Assembly (NCBI GenBank): GCA_029027265.1
Contig: CP093061.1
Location: 2,796,819-2,860,818 of the forward strand
Source: Sulfurospirillum_A sp029027265
GTDB lineage: Bacteria > Campylobacterota > Campylobacteria > Campylobacterales > Sulfurospirillaceae
DNA: 64,000 nt
Direction: 5' to 3'
Part shown: one piece after another, positions 55,695 to 64,000 of the stretch
Numbering within the stretch: position 1 is the stretch's first letter
Layout: each line of letters opens with the position of its first letter
Position numbers and translations under genes: made by a program
The notes under the pieces: generated by a model
Database searches by the model: none
What the model saw: only the letters and a program-made list of their open reading frames with translations
What the model was told of the DNA's origin: nothing

Positions 55695-57155
55695 TTATAC
55701 TCCTATATTTTTATCATCAAAATCAAAATAACTTTGAGGAAATTTTTCAATGACTTCATCTTCATTTTTAGTAAAAGAATAATCAAAATCTTCAGGCAAA
55801 ACAATATCTGTTTTAGGTAATCCAAAATATTCTTTATCAATATTTGGAAGTGGTTGAGTTTTAGTATCTAAAATACCAACTTCATTAAATTTTGTCATTG
55901 TGTAATCCTCACTTGTTATATTTGTATTAAAACCATTTAAAGATTGAATTTTGCCATCAATCAGACCTCTTTTTATGCATTCATTTTGGGTAATTCCGAA
56001 ATGGATTAAGCTTTCTACCTCTTCGGTGTCTAAAGAGTTATAATAATTTGCTAATTCATAATCTTTCATGTATGCAGGAACTATTGGAAGTTCTATTAAT
56101 TCATCTTCATATCTGTAATAATGATAATCTCTGTTATCTTTATGTATTTTTATTGGAACTTCTAATTTGTTGCGTTCAAGAGTTTTTGAGATTAATTTTC
56201 TTTTATCATAAGTAACATTATTAACTGATTTTTTTCTAGACCAAATAGAACCATATTCATTAAAGATTTCCATTGGCTTATTTGTTTCAGAACATAGTAA
56301 AATACTTATCTCTTTATCTTTATACATTACTGAGAGTTCATTAAGAGAATAACGACCACCAAGCACACGATAAACATCTAGACTTATTAGTGTTCTACTT
56401 GTGTATATTCTGCAAATTCCATGAAGTATATACCACAGTGTTAAATCTGTAATTTTTTGATTGTCAGCTCTTAAATCATCAAGTGTCTTTAAAATATATT
56501 TCATAAGATAAGCCACTGGATTTTTTACATCAGTTTCAATTTTACAAGCAGGTGCTGGATAAAGTTCTTTAACATCATTTACAAACTTTGAAACATTACC
56601 ATCAGGAATAAATATACTTATATGCAAATGAGGACAACCGTCCTTATGTGGTTCTGTTACTCTAAAATATACTCTGTAATCTTTTGAGATATCTCTATAA
56701 GAACGCAAATGCCTTATTTTCTCAAACATTTTAGTTAAAACTTTTACAGCTTGTTTTGGATAATGTTTTTCTCTATTTTCCTCTGGATTATCAAACTTAA
56801 TTTTTTTCTTTGTAATCGGGTGTTTACATATAAAAAGTATTTTTCTACCACCATACTTTTTATTAGTAACTTTTTTACCACTTTTTAAAGTTTTAAGTCT
56901 ATGAAATTCAGTTGGTAAAGTAAGAGTACCAAATACATTTTTTAAATCTCTTACTTGAGCATAATTGAAAAGAGAATTTACTCTATTATTTATCTCAGCT
57001 ATATATCTATTTGAATTAATAAAAGAATTTTTACAAAATTGAGAATAAGCAAAAGTCTTACCTCCTATTTCAATAAAATTGTTATCCATAAACAAACGTA
57101 CATTATCTACCTTATTTAATGCTAATTTTCTACTTTTTGAAGTAATACCAAACAT
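55695..57155 (-). CDS. HUH rolling-circle replication initiator (pII-like)
   Basis: 486 residues. GCPHLHISIF with H176 and H178 is the metal site, and NPVAYLMKYILK has Y216-K219 and Y220-K223 as possible nicking tyrosines. It nicks the phage origin and starts rolling-circle replication. Start overlaps the secretin stop (TAATG). The location downstream of the morphogenesis genes is unlike Ff phages, where gII comes first. Confidence 0.88.
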   Translation of the reverse strand: MFGITSKSRKLALNKVDNVRLFMDNNFIEIGGKTFAYSQFCKNSFINSNRYIAEINNRVNSLFNYAQVRDLKNVFGTLTLPTEFHRLKTLKSGKKVTNKKYGGRKILFICKHPITKKKIKFDNPEENREKHYPKQAVKVLTKMFEKIRHLRSYRDISKDYRVYFRVTEPHKDGCPHLHISIFIPDGNVSKFVNDVKELYPAPACKIETDVKNPVAYLMKYILKTLDDLRADNQKITDLTLWYILHGICRIYTSRTLISLDVYRVLGGRYSLNELSVMYKDKEISILLCSETNKPMEIFNEYGSIWSRKKSVNNVTYDKRKLISKTLERNKLEVPIKIHKDNRDYHYYRYEDELIELPIVPAYMKDYELANYYNSLDTEEVESLIHFGITQNECIKRGLIDGKIQSLNGFNTNITSEDYTMTKFNEVGILDTKTQPLPNIDKEYFGLPKTDIVLPEDFDYSFTKNEDEVIEKFPQSYFDFDDKNIGV

Positions 57156-58318
57156 TATAAAACCTCAATACTAATTGTAAGTATTTCTTTAGTTTTAGTT
57201 TCACTTTTGAATTTAAATAGTTCTCCAAGTAACCAAATATCTTTTAACAATGGTATGCCATAATCTTTACTTAATAATGTCTCTCTATTTACTCCGCTGA
57301 GTATAAGAAGTTCTCCACGTTTGAGTCGATATGAACTATTAAGCTCTCTTTTTTGAGTTGATGGTGTTAAGCTTGGAGTAGAAGTGCTTATTAACTCTTC
57401 AATAACTAATTTTAAATCAAAATTTATTACATCATTTATAACGATCGGAGAAATATCTATTTTTAAACCTACATCTTTATACTCTAGACTTTCAGTAGTA
57501 GATTTAGAGGTATCTTCATTTGTAACAGAACTAACCAAATAAGGTATATTTTTAACAGATGAAAAACTAACCTTACTATGACTTCTTGCAGTCAACACTG
57601 GAGAATTTTTTATTTCTGTAAAGCCGTTTAAATCTAAATATTTAACTACTGCATAAAAACCTTGTTTTGCATTACTTACAACATTTGAGGGAGTTGAATA
57701 AGGCATAGTTAATAAATTTAAAAAATATACTAAATTTTGAGTTGAAACTGTACTATTTTTTCCTGATGAAGTATTTACACTTTTTTTAAATACAGAAAGA
57801 TTAAAACCTCTATCTTTTAAATTATCTATATTTGTATAAAAAATATTGATTTTAAATTGAATTTGTGGATATTCTACATCTAAATATTTAATATGTTTCT
57901 CTAGTATATGAAACTTTTTATTTGTAGATTTAAAACCAACACTATTAGTTGATTTGATATATGTTGATTTTATATCATTTATTTGAAGTAACGACCCTAC
58001 ATCTTCATAAACTAAATTATTTAATTTTATAGACTGATAAAAAACTTTATGCTCAGGATGTTTAATTTTGTCTATATAATAAAACCCTTGAGAGTGTAAA
58101 AGTTGTAAATCTTTAAGATATAACATTTTTTTAAATGCAGGTAAAAGAACATAAGTTTTAGTTTTGTCAGCAATATAAAAAAAGATTTTATCATCTTCAA
58201 CATCAGAACTAATTAAAATATTAATATGATTTTGTTCAGCAACTATATTAGCAAATTCTCTAAGTGTAACATCTACTTTACCCGCTTGTAAACTATAGCA
58301 AACTAAAAGTAGTATCAT
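57155..58318 (-). CDS. phage secretin (pIV-like)
   Basis: Outer-membrane channel through which the phage leaves. Start placed at ATG 58318 (MILLLVCYSLQAG signal peptide); ATG 58351 is an alternative. An N-domain (VTLREFANIVAEQNHINILI) and C-terminal secretin domain with VGLKIDISPIV, ELNSSYRLKRGELLILSG and DIWLLGELFKFK. Overlaps the zot end by 26 bases. Many inoviruses borrow the host secretin; this one has its own. Confidence 0.88.
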   Translation of the reverse strand: MILLLVCYSLQAGKVDVTLREFANIVAEQNHINILISSDVEDDKIFFYIADKTKTYVLLPAFKKMLYLKDLQLLHSQGFYYIDKIKHPEHKVFYQSIKLNNLVYEDVGSLLQINDIKSTYIKSTNSVGFKSTNKKFHILEKHIKYLDVEYPQIQFKINIFYTNIDNLKDRGFNLSVFKKSVNTSSGKNSTVSTQNLVYFLNLLTMPYSTPSNVVSNAKQGFYAVVKYLDLNGFTEIKNSPVLTARSHSKVSFSSVKNIPYLVSSVTNEDTSKSTTESLEYKDVGLKIDISPIVINDVINFDLKLVIEELISTSTPSLTPSTQKRELNSSYRLKRGELLILSGVNRETLLSKDYGIPLLKDIWLLGELFKFKSETKTKEILTISIEVL

Positions 58319-59399
58319 CACCTTTTTTATTATTCTTTTTATCTTTATCATTTTCTTTATCTCCAATTTGTAAGAAATTAAATGTATCTTTTTCAATTAA
58401 AACAAAAAACTTTGTAAAACTCATATCTTCAATTTGATAGAACAAACACTTTTTATCTTCCCTAATTATTTTTATTAATAAAAGCTTTGGAAAATCTACT
58501 TTTTCATATGTACATATTTGTTTATAACAATTTATTTCAAAGAGCAGTGTTTCATATTTTTTAGATACTAATAACTCTTTTTTTACAATATTGTCTTTAG
58601 AGTTTTTTATAATAATTTTAGAAGTAGATTTTTCAATTACTTTATCAGGAACAGAATCATTAAAACTAGATATAAATATTACAACGGCAATTCCCAAAAA
58701 GAAAAGTAAAAAAAGACTAATAAATATAAACTTTTGAACCACAGATTTAGAATCATTTTCAGCACCACTAACGTACATATTGAATATTTCTTGAACTGCA
58801 GGGATAGTAAAATCTTTAATTGTTCCATTCATTGCCATACGACCATTACGATATTGTGTATATCTAAATTTTTTAGTTGATAGTCTAGCACTTGGAGGAA
58901 TTGCCTTATAAAAATATTCTGCATTTTTTTTATACTGAGTTGCGATCAAACTCAAATCTTGTGTAATAAAAAATAAATCTTGATGTAAATGACCATGATA
59001 TGTAAGCCACCACACTAAGATTGGATCTGTTTTACAACCTAAAAAATTTTGAACTTCATCTATTGTAATTAGTACATTATGAAGTTTAAACTCTTTTGAT
59101 TTAGCTATTAGTTCTTCATCTGTTTTTTTAGACATGTACATGCTATAAAGTTCAGAAAGTTTAATATATAAATCATCAAAATCAAGTTTAACAATTTTAT
59201 CAGTTTTAGTAAAATCAAATTGATTAATATTGGTGTAAGCCAACTCATAATTATGAATTGGTTTTGGTTTAAAAATTAAAGCCATAAGTTTAGTTAACCA
59301 GGTAACCTTAGCAACATATACGAAATATTTCCAGAGTTGATACATAACGTAATATGTTTTACCACTGCGAGGAATTCCTACTATATATGTTATTGCCAT
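58293..59399 (-). CDS. zot: zonular occludens toxin-like assembly ATPase (pI)
   Basis: 368 residues. Walker A GIPRSGKT (8-15), Walker B LITIDEVQNF, a transmembrane helix about 242-262 and a periplasmic tail. Drives assembly and extrusion of the filament at the inner membrane. The toxin name is historical; no toxicity is implied here. Confidence 0.92.
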   Translation of the reverse strand: MAITYIVGIPRSGKTYYVMYQLWKYFVYVAKVTWLTKLMALIFKPKPIHNYELAYTNINQFDFTKTDKIVKLDFDDLYIKLSELYSMYMSKKTDEELIAKSKEFKLHNVLITIDEVQNFLGCKTDPILVWWLTYHGHLHQDLFFITQDLSLIATQYKKNAEYFYKAIPPSARLSTKKFRYTQYRNGRMAMNGTIKDFTIPAVQEIFNMYVSGAENDSKSVVQKFIFISLFLLFFLGIAVVIFISSFNDSVPDKVIEKSTSKIIIKNSKDNIVKKELLVSKKYETLLFEINCYKQICTYEKVDFPKLLLIKIIREDKKCLFYQIEDMSFTKFFVLIEKDTFNFLQIGDKENDKDKKNNKKGDDTTFSLL

Positions 59400-59408
59400 G
59401 AGAGAAAC

Positions 59409-59798
59409 CTATAAATAATTAATTCTAGTAACATCTTGTGCCCACTGATGTACTCGGTCTAAAACTGTTAATCCTTTTTTAGATAAGAAAATAACAATAA
59501 CAGAGATTAACATTGGAGAAAAAAGAGACCAAGTATCGACAAATGCATCCCAAATTCCCATACTTGCAACAACTTGTAAAGCCCAAGACACTGTATCATC
59601 AGTTGAATTATTAACCAAAGAACTAACCTTAGAAAATAAATCATAAAATTTATTAAATATAAAAATAGCAATAGTAATATAAGCACCTACAATAGCAACT
59701 TTGACTGTCATTACTAAACCATTAATAAGAGTCATAAGTCCAGCTTTACCAAGACCTAAAACAAGTTTACCACCTAAAAATTTTATTAACCAACCCAT
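59409..59798 (-). CDS. minor coat protein pVI-like
   Basis: 129 residues with three hydrophobic helices, in the pVI place between the adsorption protein and Zot. Sequence alone is not diagnostic; position and topology support it. Confidence 0.7.
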   Translation of the reverse strand: MGWLIKFLGGKLVLGLGKAGLMTLINGLVMTVKVAIVGAYITIAIFIFNKFYDLFSKVSSLVNNSTDDTVSWALQVVASMGIWDAFVDTWSLFSPMLISVIVIFLSKKGLTVLDRVHQWAQDVTRINYL

Positions 59799-59799
59799 A

Positions 59800-61023
59800 T
59801 TAAACCTTTAAAATCATACTAACAAAAAAAGATATAAACATAAAAGAAAAACCAATATAAGAAAACGTATACATATATTCTCTCGATTTACCTAAAGAAA
59901 TGCAAGGATCAATAATGATATTTTTAGAAAGATTATCTGTAATATCAAATATGAAACTTTTAGGACAAGTAGAAACTGTTTTAGATTTTAAAACACTTGA
60001 TAAACCTTTTCCTTTTATTAAACCAACTGCACTATTAACTTGTCCTTTTACATTATCATATTGACTTTTCACATTTGAATAGGTTTTTGTTAAATAAGAT
60101 GAAGCTTTAGTAACATCTGGATTATCATCAGAACCTTTAATTAATTTATCTAATCTTTCTTCAACGCCACTCATGTCAGTAGTGGAATCAGGAATACTAA
60201 TATCATTTATAGCTTTTACAATATCATTGGTGTTTTTATTAGCATTATCTGTTAATTTTTTTGAATCAAAATTTGGTTTAGAAGTAGAACCACCACCATC
60301 TCCACCACCTTTATTAAAATTTGCTAAATTTTGATTTATTTTATTTAAAATATCTGTTTGTTTTTTTAATTCAGGTAATAGATTTTCATTATTAGGGTTA
60401 TTTGGATTAGCAGGTTTATCTGGATTCTTTGGATTATCTGGATTCTTTGGATTATCTGGATTCTTTGGATTCTTTGGATTGTCAGGGTTAGAATTGTTAT
60501 TATCTGGATTCTTTGGATTATCAGGGTTAGAATTGTTATTATCTGGACTATCAGGAATTGGAATAACACATCTATTAAGTATCTTACTCCATTCCATTAA
60601 CAAACCACAATTATTAGGAACACATTCTATACCGTCAATTGCTCTATGTTCATCATCACCACATTTTGGAGGTGCACAAGAAACACCAACTGCAGAGACA
60701 TTATAAACACGATAATTAAGTTCTCTTCTAGTCATACCAGGAACAGCAGATTTGGAAGAAACGAAAGAAGCATAGTGCATTGAAGCACGTAAACCAACAC
60801 CTCTAAAAGAAGAAGAGTGCATCCATGAATAAAATTTTTTAGGTAAAAGATGTCCCTCAAATAGATTAACCTCTTCTGTAATAATAGAACCAAGGGAGAC
60901 AGCATAACAATATTCTTTACCAGCAACGATATGAGAGACAACACCTGAAGACTTAATAGTCATGATTTGTTCAGAAAAAGCAAAAGAAGATAAAAGGATT
61001 AGGAGTATTAGTGTTTTTTTCAT
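59800..61023 (-). CDS. minor coat/adsorption protein pIII-like
   Basis: 407 residues. Signal peptide MKKTLILLILLSSFAFS, a Cys-containing N-terminal domain (CAPPKCGDDEHRAIDGIECV), a low-complexity linker of NPDNPKNPD units (about 155-215), a coiled Gly-rich middle and a C-terminal membrane anchor. The layout is that of pIII, which binds the host pilus and co-receptor and ends filament extrusion. Confidence 0.82.
   Translation of the reverse strand: MKKTLILLILLSSFAFSEQIMTIKSSGVVSHIVAGKEYCYAVSLGSIITEEVNLFEGHLLPKKFYSWMHSSSFRGVGLRASMHYASFVSSKSAVPGMTRRELNYRVYNVSAVGVSCAPPKCGDDEHRAIDGIECVPNNCGLLMEWSKILNRCVIPIPDSPDNNNSNPDNPKNPDNNNSNPDNPKNPKNPDNPKNPDNPKNPDKPANPNNPNNENLLPELKKQTDILNKINQNLANFNKGGGDGGGSTSKPNFDSKKLTDNANKNTNDIVKAINDISIPDSTTDMSGVEERLDKLIKGSDDNPDVTKASSYLTKTYSNVKSQYDNVKGQVNSAVGLIKGKGLSSVLKSKTVSTCPKSFIFDITDNLSKNIIIDPCISLGKSREYMYTFSYIGFSFMFISFFVSMILKV
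60395..60545 (-). repeat. tandem degenerate repeat coding for the Asn-Pro-Asp linker
   Basis: Units of GGATTATCTGGATTCTTT (plus-strand text) recur many times; recombination between them could change the linker length of the pIII-like protein. Confidence 0.75.
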
Positions 61024-61027
61024 TATG

Positions 61028-61156
61028 TTATCTAAAATGTTTAAATACTGAAAATACTAAAAGCATTGGTACTGATAGTATTGTTACCCAAATCGGCATT
61101 GAGAAGAAATAATTAAAAGATGCATTTGTAGTTATTTCAAAAATAGTAAATCCCAT
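61028..61156 (-). CDS. 42-residue membrane peptide (pVII/pIX-like)
   Basis: ATG 61156 to TAA 61028; MGFTIFEITTNASFNYFFSM start, then one hydrophobic helix and a basic end (FKHFR). Located between the coat and pIII-like genes where small minor coat proteins are found. Confidence 0.6.
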   Translation of the reverse strand: MGFTIFEITTNASFNYFFSMPIWVTILSVPMLLVFSVFKHFR

Positions 61157-61165
61157 TTTTATCCC

Positions 61166-61279
61166 TTATGGTTTAAGAACTATGAATACGATAGAAGAAA
61201 GCATTGATGAACAAATAAGACCAGTAAGAGCCATTAAATAGTTATAATCTTCTAACGTTAGATTTAATTCACTAGGCAT
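61166..61279 (-). CDS. 37-residue membrane peptide (pVII/pIX-like)
   Basis: ATG 61279 to TAA 61166; acidic start MPSELNLTLEDYNYLMALTG, then a hydrophobic helix. Start overlaps the preceding tiny gene by eight bases. Confidence 0.6.
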   Translation of the reverse strand: MPSELNLTLEDYNYLMALTGLICSSMLSSIVFIVLKP

Positions 61280-61412
61280 CTTCTATACCTTTTTTAAATT
61301 TAGAAATAGCAATATTTACACTTGTTACAGAAAACAAAGAAATTGCAATAATTCCGTAAAAACTATAAATAAAAATAGTGATGTCTAAAAAAGGAAGAGT
61401 TAAAGTATTCAT
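61272..61412 (-). CDS. 46-residue membrane peptide
   Basis: ATG 61412 to TAG 61272; one long hydrophobic helix (FIYSFYGIIAISLFSVTS) and a basic C-terminus. Part of the tiny-gene cluster between coat and pIII-like genes. Confidence 0.6.
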   Translation of the reverse strand: MNTLTLPFLDITIFIYSFYGIIAISLFSVTSVNIAISKFKKGIEDA

Positions 61413-61492
61413 TTTTAACCTTTAATGAAATTTTAAAAGTGCTGTCTAATTGCTTTTTTGCGAATGCTAAGCTAGACAGCACGAATTAGAAA

Positions 61493-61768
61493 TTAACCAA
61501 CTTTTTTGAATTGGTGAATAGCCAAACCAATAGCGGCAACTACTGCGATTGCGGTAACAACGATTGCTACAGCTGAGTAAAATGGTCCCAAATCAAATAT
61601 TCCTGAGAATTTTTGTGTACCCTCATCAAAAGTAACTGCAGCTTTTGAAGCAGTAGCACTTAATACAGCACCTGAACCAACTACAAGTGTTTTTATACTT
61701 CTAGAAGTATTTTGAATTACTTCAACGCATTTAGACCCAAACTTTTTTAGTTCATTCATGATTTTCAT
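61493..61768 (-). CDS. major coat protein pVIII-like
   Basis: 91 residues. Long signal region with likely cleavage after A43 (SATASKA), leaving about 48 residues: acidic start VTFDEGTQKF, hydrophobic helix VAIVVTAIAVVAAIGLAI and basic end HQFKKVG. This is the pVIII layout, thousands of copies coating the filament. Confidence 0.85.
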   Translation of the reverse strand: MKIMNELKKFGSKCVEVIQNTSRSIKTLVVGSGAVLSATASKAAVTFDEGTQKFSGIFDLGPFYSAVAIVVTAIAVVAAIGLAIHQFKKVG

Positions 61769-61854
61769 GATATAAACTCCTTTTTATGTAGTAGACTAAA
61801 CCTAGTCTCTATCAAAGGCACTTAGTTAAAAATGCCTTTTGTAGAAATTAGAAA

Positions 61855-62169
61855 TTACTTTTTGATTTCTAAAGGGTTTTTATCGAATACAGTAAATTTT
61901 AAATTATCATCAGGAAAAAGATAACTTCCTTTAGGTGTTGATATGAAAGCGTAAGGGATTGCAATAAATTTACCTTTTATTGCTTGTAAACTTCCTAGTA
62001 AATCAATTGAGAACTGAACATCTTCAGTTGCTTTAATTAAATAACCCTCGTTGTTTTGAGTTTCTAGTGTTGCAGTAACAGTTGCGTACTTTGTTATTTG
62101 ACCAGTGTCCTTATTCTTGCGTGATGTTGGACGAACCTCGTCTACTTGACCCATAAAAAATGTTGTCAT
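61855..62169 (-). CDS. phage ssDNA-binding protein (pV-like)
   Basis: 104 residues, beta-rich, no hydrophobic helix. First gene of the leftward unit. It should coat newly made single-stranded phage DNA before packaging. The assignment rests on size, position just before the coat gene and general OB-fold-like composition. Confidence 0.7.
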   Translation of the reverse strand: MTTFFMGQVDEVRPTSRKNKDTGQITKYATVTATLETQNNEGYLIKATEDVQFSIDLLGSLQAIKGKFIAIPYAFISTPKGSYLFPDDNLKFTVFDKNPLEIKK

Positions 62170-62194
62170 GATATATTCCTTCCTCCAAAAAGAT

Positions 62195-62432
62195 TTAAAG
62201 GCTCAACGTTGGAGGCGGAGAGCCTTTTACTTAGCTTTTCAGTCGTTCTAAGTAATTGGACTTGTTTTTTAACAATTTTGTTATAATAAGAACAAATCTT
62301 GGAGGGATTGACTATTGGCTAGTTCTCTCCAAGTTATGATTGTAAATATACTTTACGTTCATAAATTAAATTGTAAGGCATTTTTACTTAAATATAGTTT
62401 AAATTTTTAACTATATTAAGTATATTTACAAT
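62195..62432. promoter_or_regulatory. divergent control region with nested inverted repeats
   Basis: Between the leftward phage genes and the rightward HTH gene. AAAGGCTC/GAGAGCCTTT (about 62195-62230), CTTGGAG/CTCCAAG (62298-62332), then ATTGTAAATATACTT (62339-62353) perfectly inverted at 62418-62432, with AATATAGTT (62391-62399) inverted at 62409-62417 inside. The last set abuts the HTH gene and suits a repressor operator. Confidence 0.65.
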
Positions 62433-62455
62433 TTTGAGTAAAAAAGGAGGTTATA

Positions 62456-62656
62456 TTGACAAGAACAGAATTTGCAAAGCTTTTAAACGTATCAAGACCT
62501 ACTTTAAACAGTTGGGAAAAAGAAAAACCTGATTTAGTAAGATTAATAAATCAAGGACTTGTTTTAGATGACCAAATAAAAGAAGCTGAAAGAAATTTAA
62601 ATAGATTAAAAGAATTAAAAGAAAAAGCTAGATCAAACAAATTTAAATTAAAATAA
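62456..62656 (+). CDS. small HTH regulator of the prophage
   Basis: 66 residues, TTG start after AAAGGAGG. Helix-turn-helix TRTEFAKLLNVSRPTLNSWEK, then a charged coiled helix likely for dimers. Divergent from the structural genes, so probably the lysogeny or maintenance repressor. Confidence 0.8.
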   Translation: MTRTEFAKLLNVSRPTLNSWEKEKPDLVRLINQGLVLDDQIKEAERNLNRLKELKEKARSNKFKLK

Positions 62657-62681
62657 ATAATAAAACTACTGGAGGTTTTAA

Positions 62682-63050
62682 ATGGCAAAATGTAAAAATT
62701 GTGGACAAACGTACTTTTCTAGAGAGTGTCATTGTTATGGAAAAAAAGATAATGAAAATATACAAGTAAATAAAAAAACATTACTTATAGTAATAGCAAT
62801 AGCAGTAACTATTATTGCATTTATAATGATAAAAAAAGAATATGAAGAATATCAAGCAGTACAAACAGTAAAAAAAATGTTTTATGGAACTACTGATAAT
62901 GATAAAATAGAAAAAATAAATAACGAAATGATAAATCAAACAAATGACATAATGAAACAAACAAATGAAATGTTCAAAAATATGAATGAAACAACAAATC
63001 AAATGATGAAAAGAAATAACCAATTAATAGAAAATATGAATAAAAAGTAA
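62682..63050 (+). CDS. zinc-ribbon membrane protein with coiled tail
   Basis: 122 residues. MAKCKNCGQTYFSRECHC gives a four-Cys ribbon, then one membrane helix (about 33-51) and an Asn/Met/Gln-rich coiled tail. Starts after GGAGG. Could be a superinfection-exclusion or host-interaction factor; this is only a guess from place and topology. Confidence 0.6.
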   Translation: MAKCKNCGQTYFSRECHCYGKKDNENIQVNKKTLLIVIAIAVTIIAFIMIKKEYEEYQAVQTVKKMFYGTTDNDKIEKINNEMINQTNDIMKQTNEMFKNMNETTNQMMKRNNQLIENMNKK

Positions 63051-63997
63051 AAGTATAATGAAATAAATTTCAAAAGTATTTTAAAGTATTTTAAGCTATA
63101 TTTAATCGAATAATACTAACTAACTTTTTTGAACACCGTTTGTTGCCCTTGTATACTTTATAGTGACTGACACAACCTTTTTATATATAGCCAAGAGCAA
63201 ACAAATATTTCGCTCGTACCTCACGAAACATTTGTTTGTTTTTTAGTCGCTACGCTTCAATGAGAACAGTAAATCAACTTTTTTTAGTATTTTTAAAATT
63301 ATGAGTTTTTAAAGACTTTTTTTTAAGTCGGAGCTTACCCTAAAGGGTCAGGCTTGGATTTTGTTCCAAAACGAGTACACGGTACTCACACAAGTGTCCT
63401 AATCCTTAAGCCAAAAGAGAAGAGCTTTCTTTTTTTTCCTCCAAAAAAAATAAACAAAAAAAATAGCCCCCAAAGTTTGGGGAAGAGCAAGAAAAGAAAA
63501 AACCAAAATATAGAGCAAGCTACAGAACAAGTTGCAGAACAAAAAAAAGAATTGAGAAAACAAGTTTTTTCTATTTAATTACAATTTTATAAAATAAAAT
63601 TTAATACAAAAAGAGCAAGAGAAAAAGAAGCTATTTAGGGCGAAGTATTAAACATATTAGTTATATATAGAGTAGTTTTTGTTTCAGCCCTCCTTTATTG
63701 ATAGAGGTTGATTACATTTAAGTAAGAGTAAACTCTTTTTACTTCACGGGATAACTATAATGAGTACATTATATCCCTTATACCTGCGGTGCTAAGATAA
63801 ATAAAAACAAACAAAAATAGGTAGGTAAATTTAATAGCATAATTGATATTTTTTAATAGTTTGCTTAAACGATATTTTATAAAAAATATATTAAATTAAT
63901 AAATTAATATTTATTTTTTAATAGGGTCAGCAGTTTTAAGCAGTACATATATGTAAGTAAATAGGTCTTAAGCAAAAATAAAAAGTGGTTTATAACA
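63051..63997. other. phage noncoding region, probable origin and packaging signals
   Basis: About 950 bp without a convincing gene. CAAACAAATATTTCG (63198-63212) is inverted almost perfectly at 63224-63238. A GGGTCAGGCTTGG stretch at 63346 and runs of A and T follow. The frame 63354-63578 (74 residues, very basic) is doubtful. Inoviruses keep origin and packaging hairpins in such a region. Confidence 0.55.
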
Positions 63998-64000
63998 CAC
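63922..64000 (+). repeat. start of att copy C with its left flank, cut by the window end
   Basis: GGGTCAGCAGTTTTAAGCAG and GTGGTTTATAACACAC match 54242-54320. The last three bases are the first of the 72-bp repeat. Whether an intact tRNA or a third prophage follows cannot be seen. Confidence 0.75.

Larger units (their letters stand above)
54318..64000 (-). mobile_element. complete-looking inovirus (filamentous phage) prophage
   Basis: About 9.7 kb between att copy B and the start of copy C at 63998. The minus-strand gene order is ssDNA-binding protein, coat, three tiny membrane proteins, pIII-like, pVI-like, Zot/pI, secretin, HUH replicase, zinc protein, integrase. A divergent regulator and a structured noncoding region lie at the right. 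All modules needed for filamentous extrusion and replication are present. Confidence 0.85.

Noticed and set aside
60395..60545. CRISPR array
   Set aside because: Short repeats in frame with the Asn-Pro-Asp linker of a coat protein; no spacers and no cas genes.
63354..63578. Basic 74-residue protein in the phage right end
   Set aside because: No ribosome site, low-complexity composition and no family match visible.

Overview
The window is AT-rich chromosomal DNA that looks like a member of the Campylobacterota, probably a Sulfurimonas-like marine or sediment bacterium. The support is a futalosine-pathway menaquinone gene (mqnD) beside fliQ, an M99 peptidoglycan carboxypeptidase of the Csd4/Pgp1 type, an NFACT protein, a truncated globin, AzlC/AzlD and class I fumarase, plus general codon use. 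The genus is an inference; no rRNA gene is present.

Region 1 (1 to about 11.2 kb) is an integron-type cassette array. Small, unrelated, same-strand genes (membrane proteins, a LysE exporter, lipoproteins, a YoeB-type toxin-antitoxin pair, a DUF4160/DUF2442 pair, a GNAT acetyltransferase) are separated by related imperfect palindromes that end in GTTAnnn. These are attC sites. No intI gene lies in the window. The array has been invaded by two IS1182-family copies, both ending inside an attC stem, and by an IS3-family element with a possible 4-bp target duplication. Several cassettes are decayed (YaaW-like, DUF2442 fragment, truncated Crp).

Region 2 (11.2 to 51 kb) is mostly core chromosome: menaquinone, flagellar export, murB and tsaD; two peptidoglycan peptidases; sdaA; a Cache-GGDEF-EAL protein; azlCD; alanine and uracil transporters; dxr-cdsA; NFACT; globin; fumarase; leuC-mobA. 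A four-gene CoA operon (39.7-45.4 kb) encodes two intact CitE-family lyases, a mesaconyl-CoA hydratase-like protein and an acyl-CoA ligase fused to a CitE-like domain, with an IclR regulator divergent from it. A small decayed island (25.5-27.5 kb) holds an AraC gene with an early stop and a RAYT remnant bounded by perfect 17-bp inverted repeats. The octamer TACATGTA is strikingly frequent in this region (29 copies found by eye) but nearly absent from regions 1 and 3.

Region 3 (51.3-64 kb) holds two tandem filamentous-phage (inovirus) integrations, delimited by direct repeats with a degenerate tRNA-like core. The left unit is a remnant with an integrase, a C5-cytosine methyltransferase and an IS5-family insertion. 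The right unit appears complete: integrase, HUH replication initiator, secretin, Zot/pI, pVI-like and pIII-like proteins, three tiny membrane proteins, major coat protein, ssDNA-binding protein, a divergent HTH regulator and a hairpin-rich noncoding region. The right att copy is cut by the window end.

Several genes are broken by a single missing A in an A-run. This could be real decay, programmed frameshifting, or assembly error, and it should be settled before these genes are called pseudogenes.
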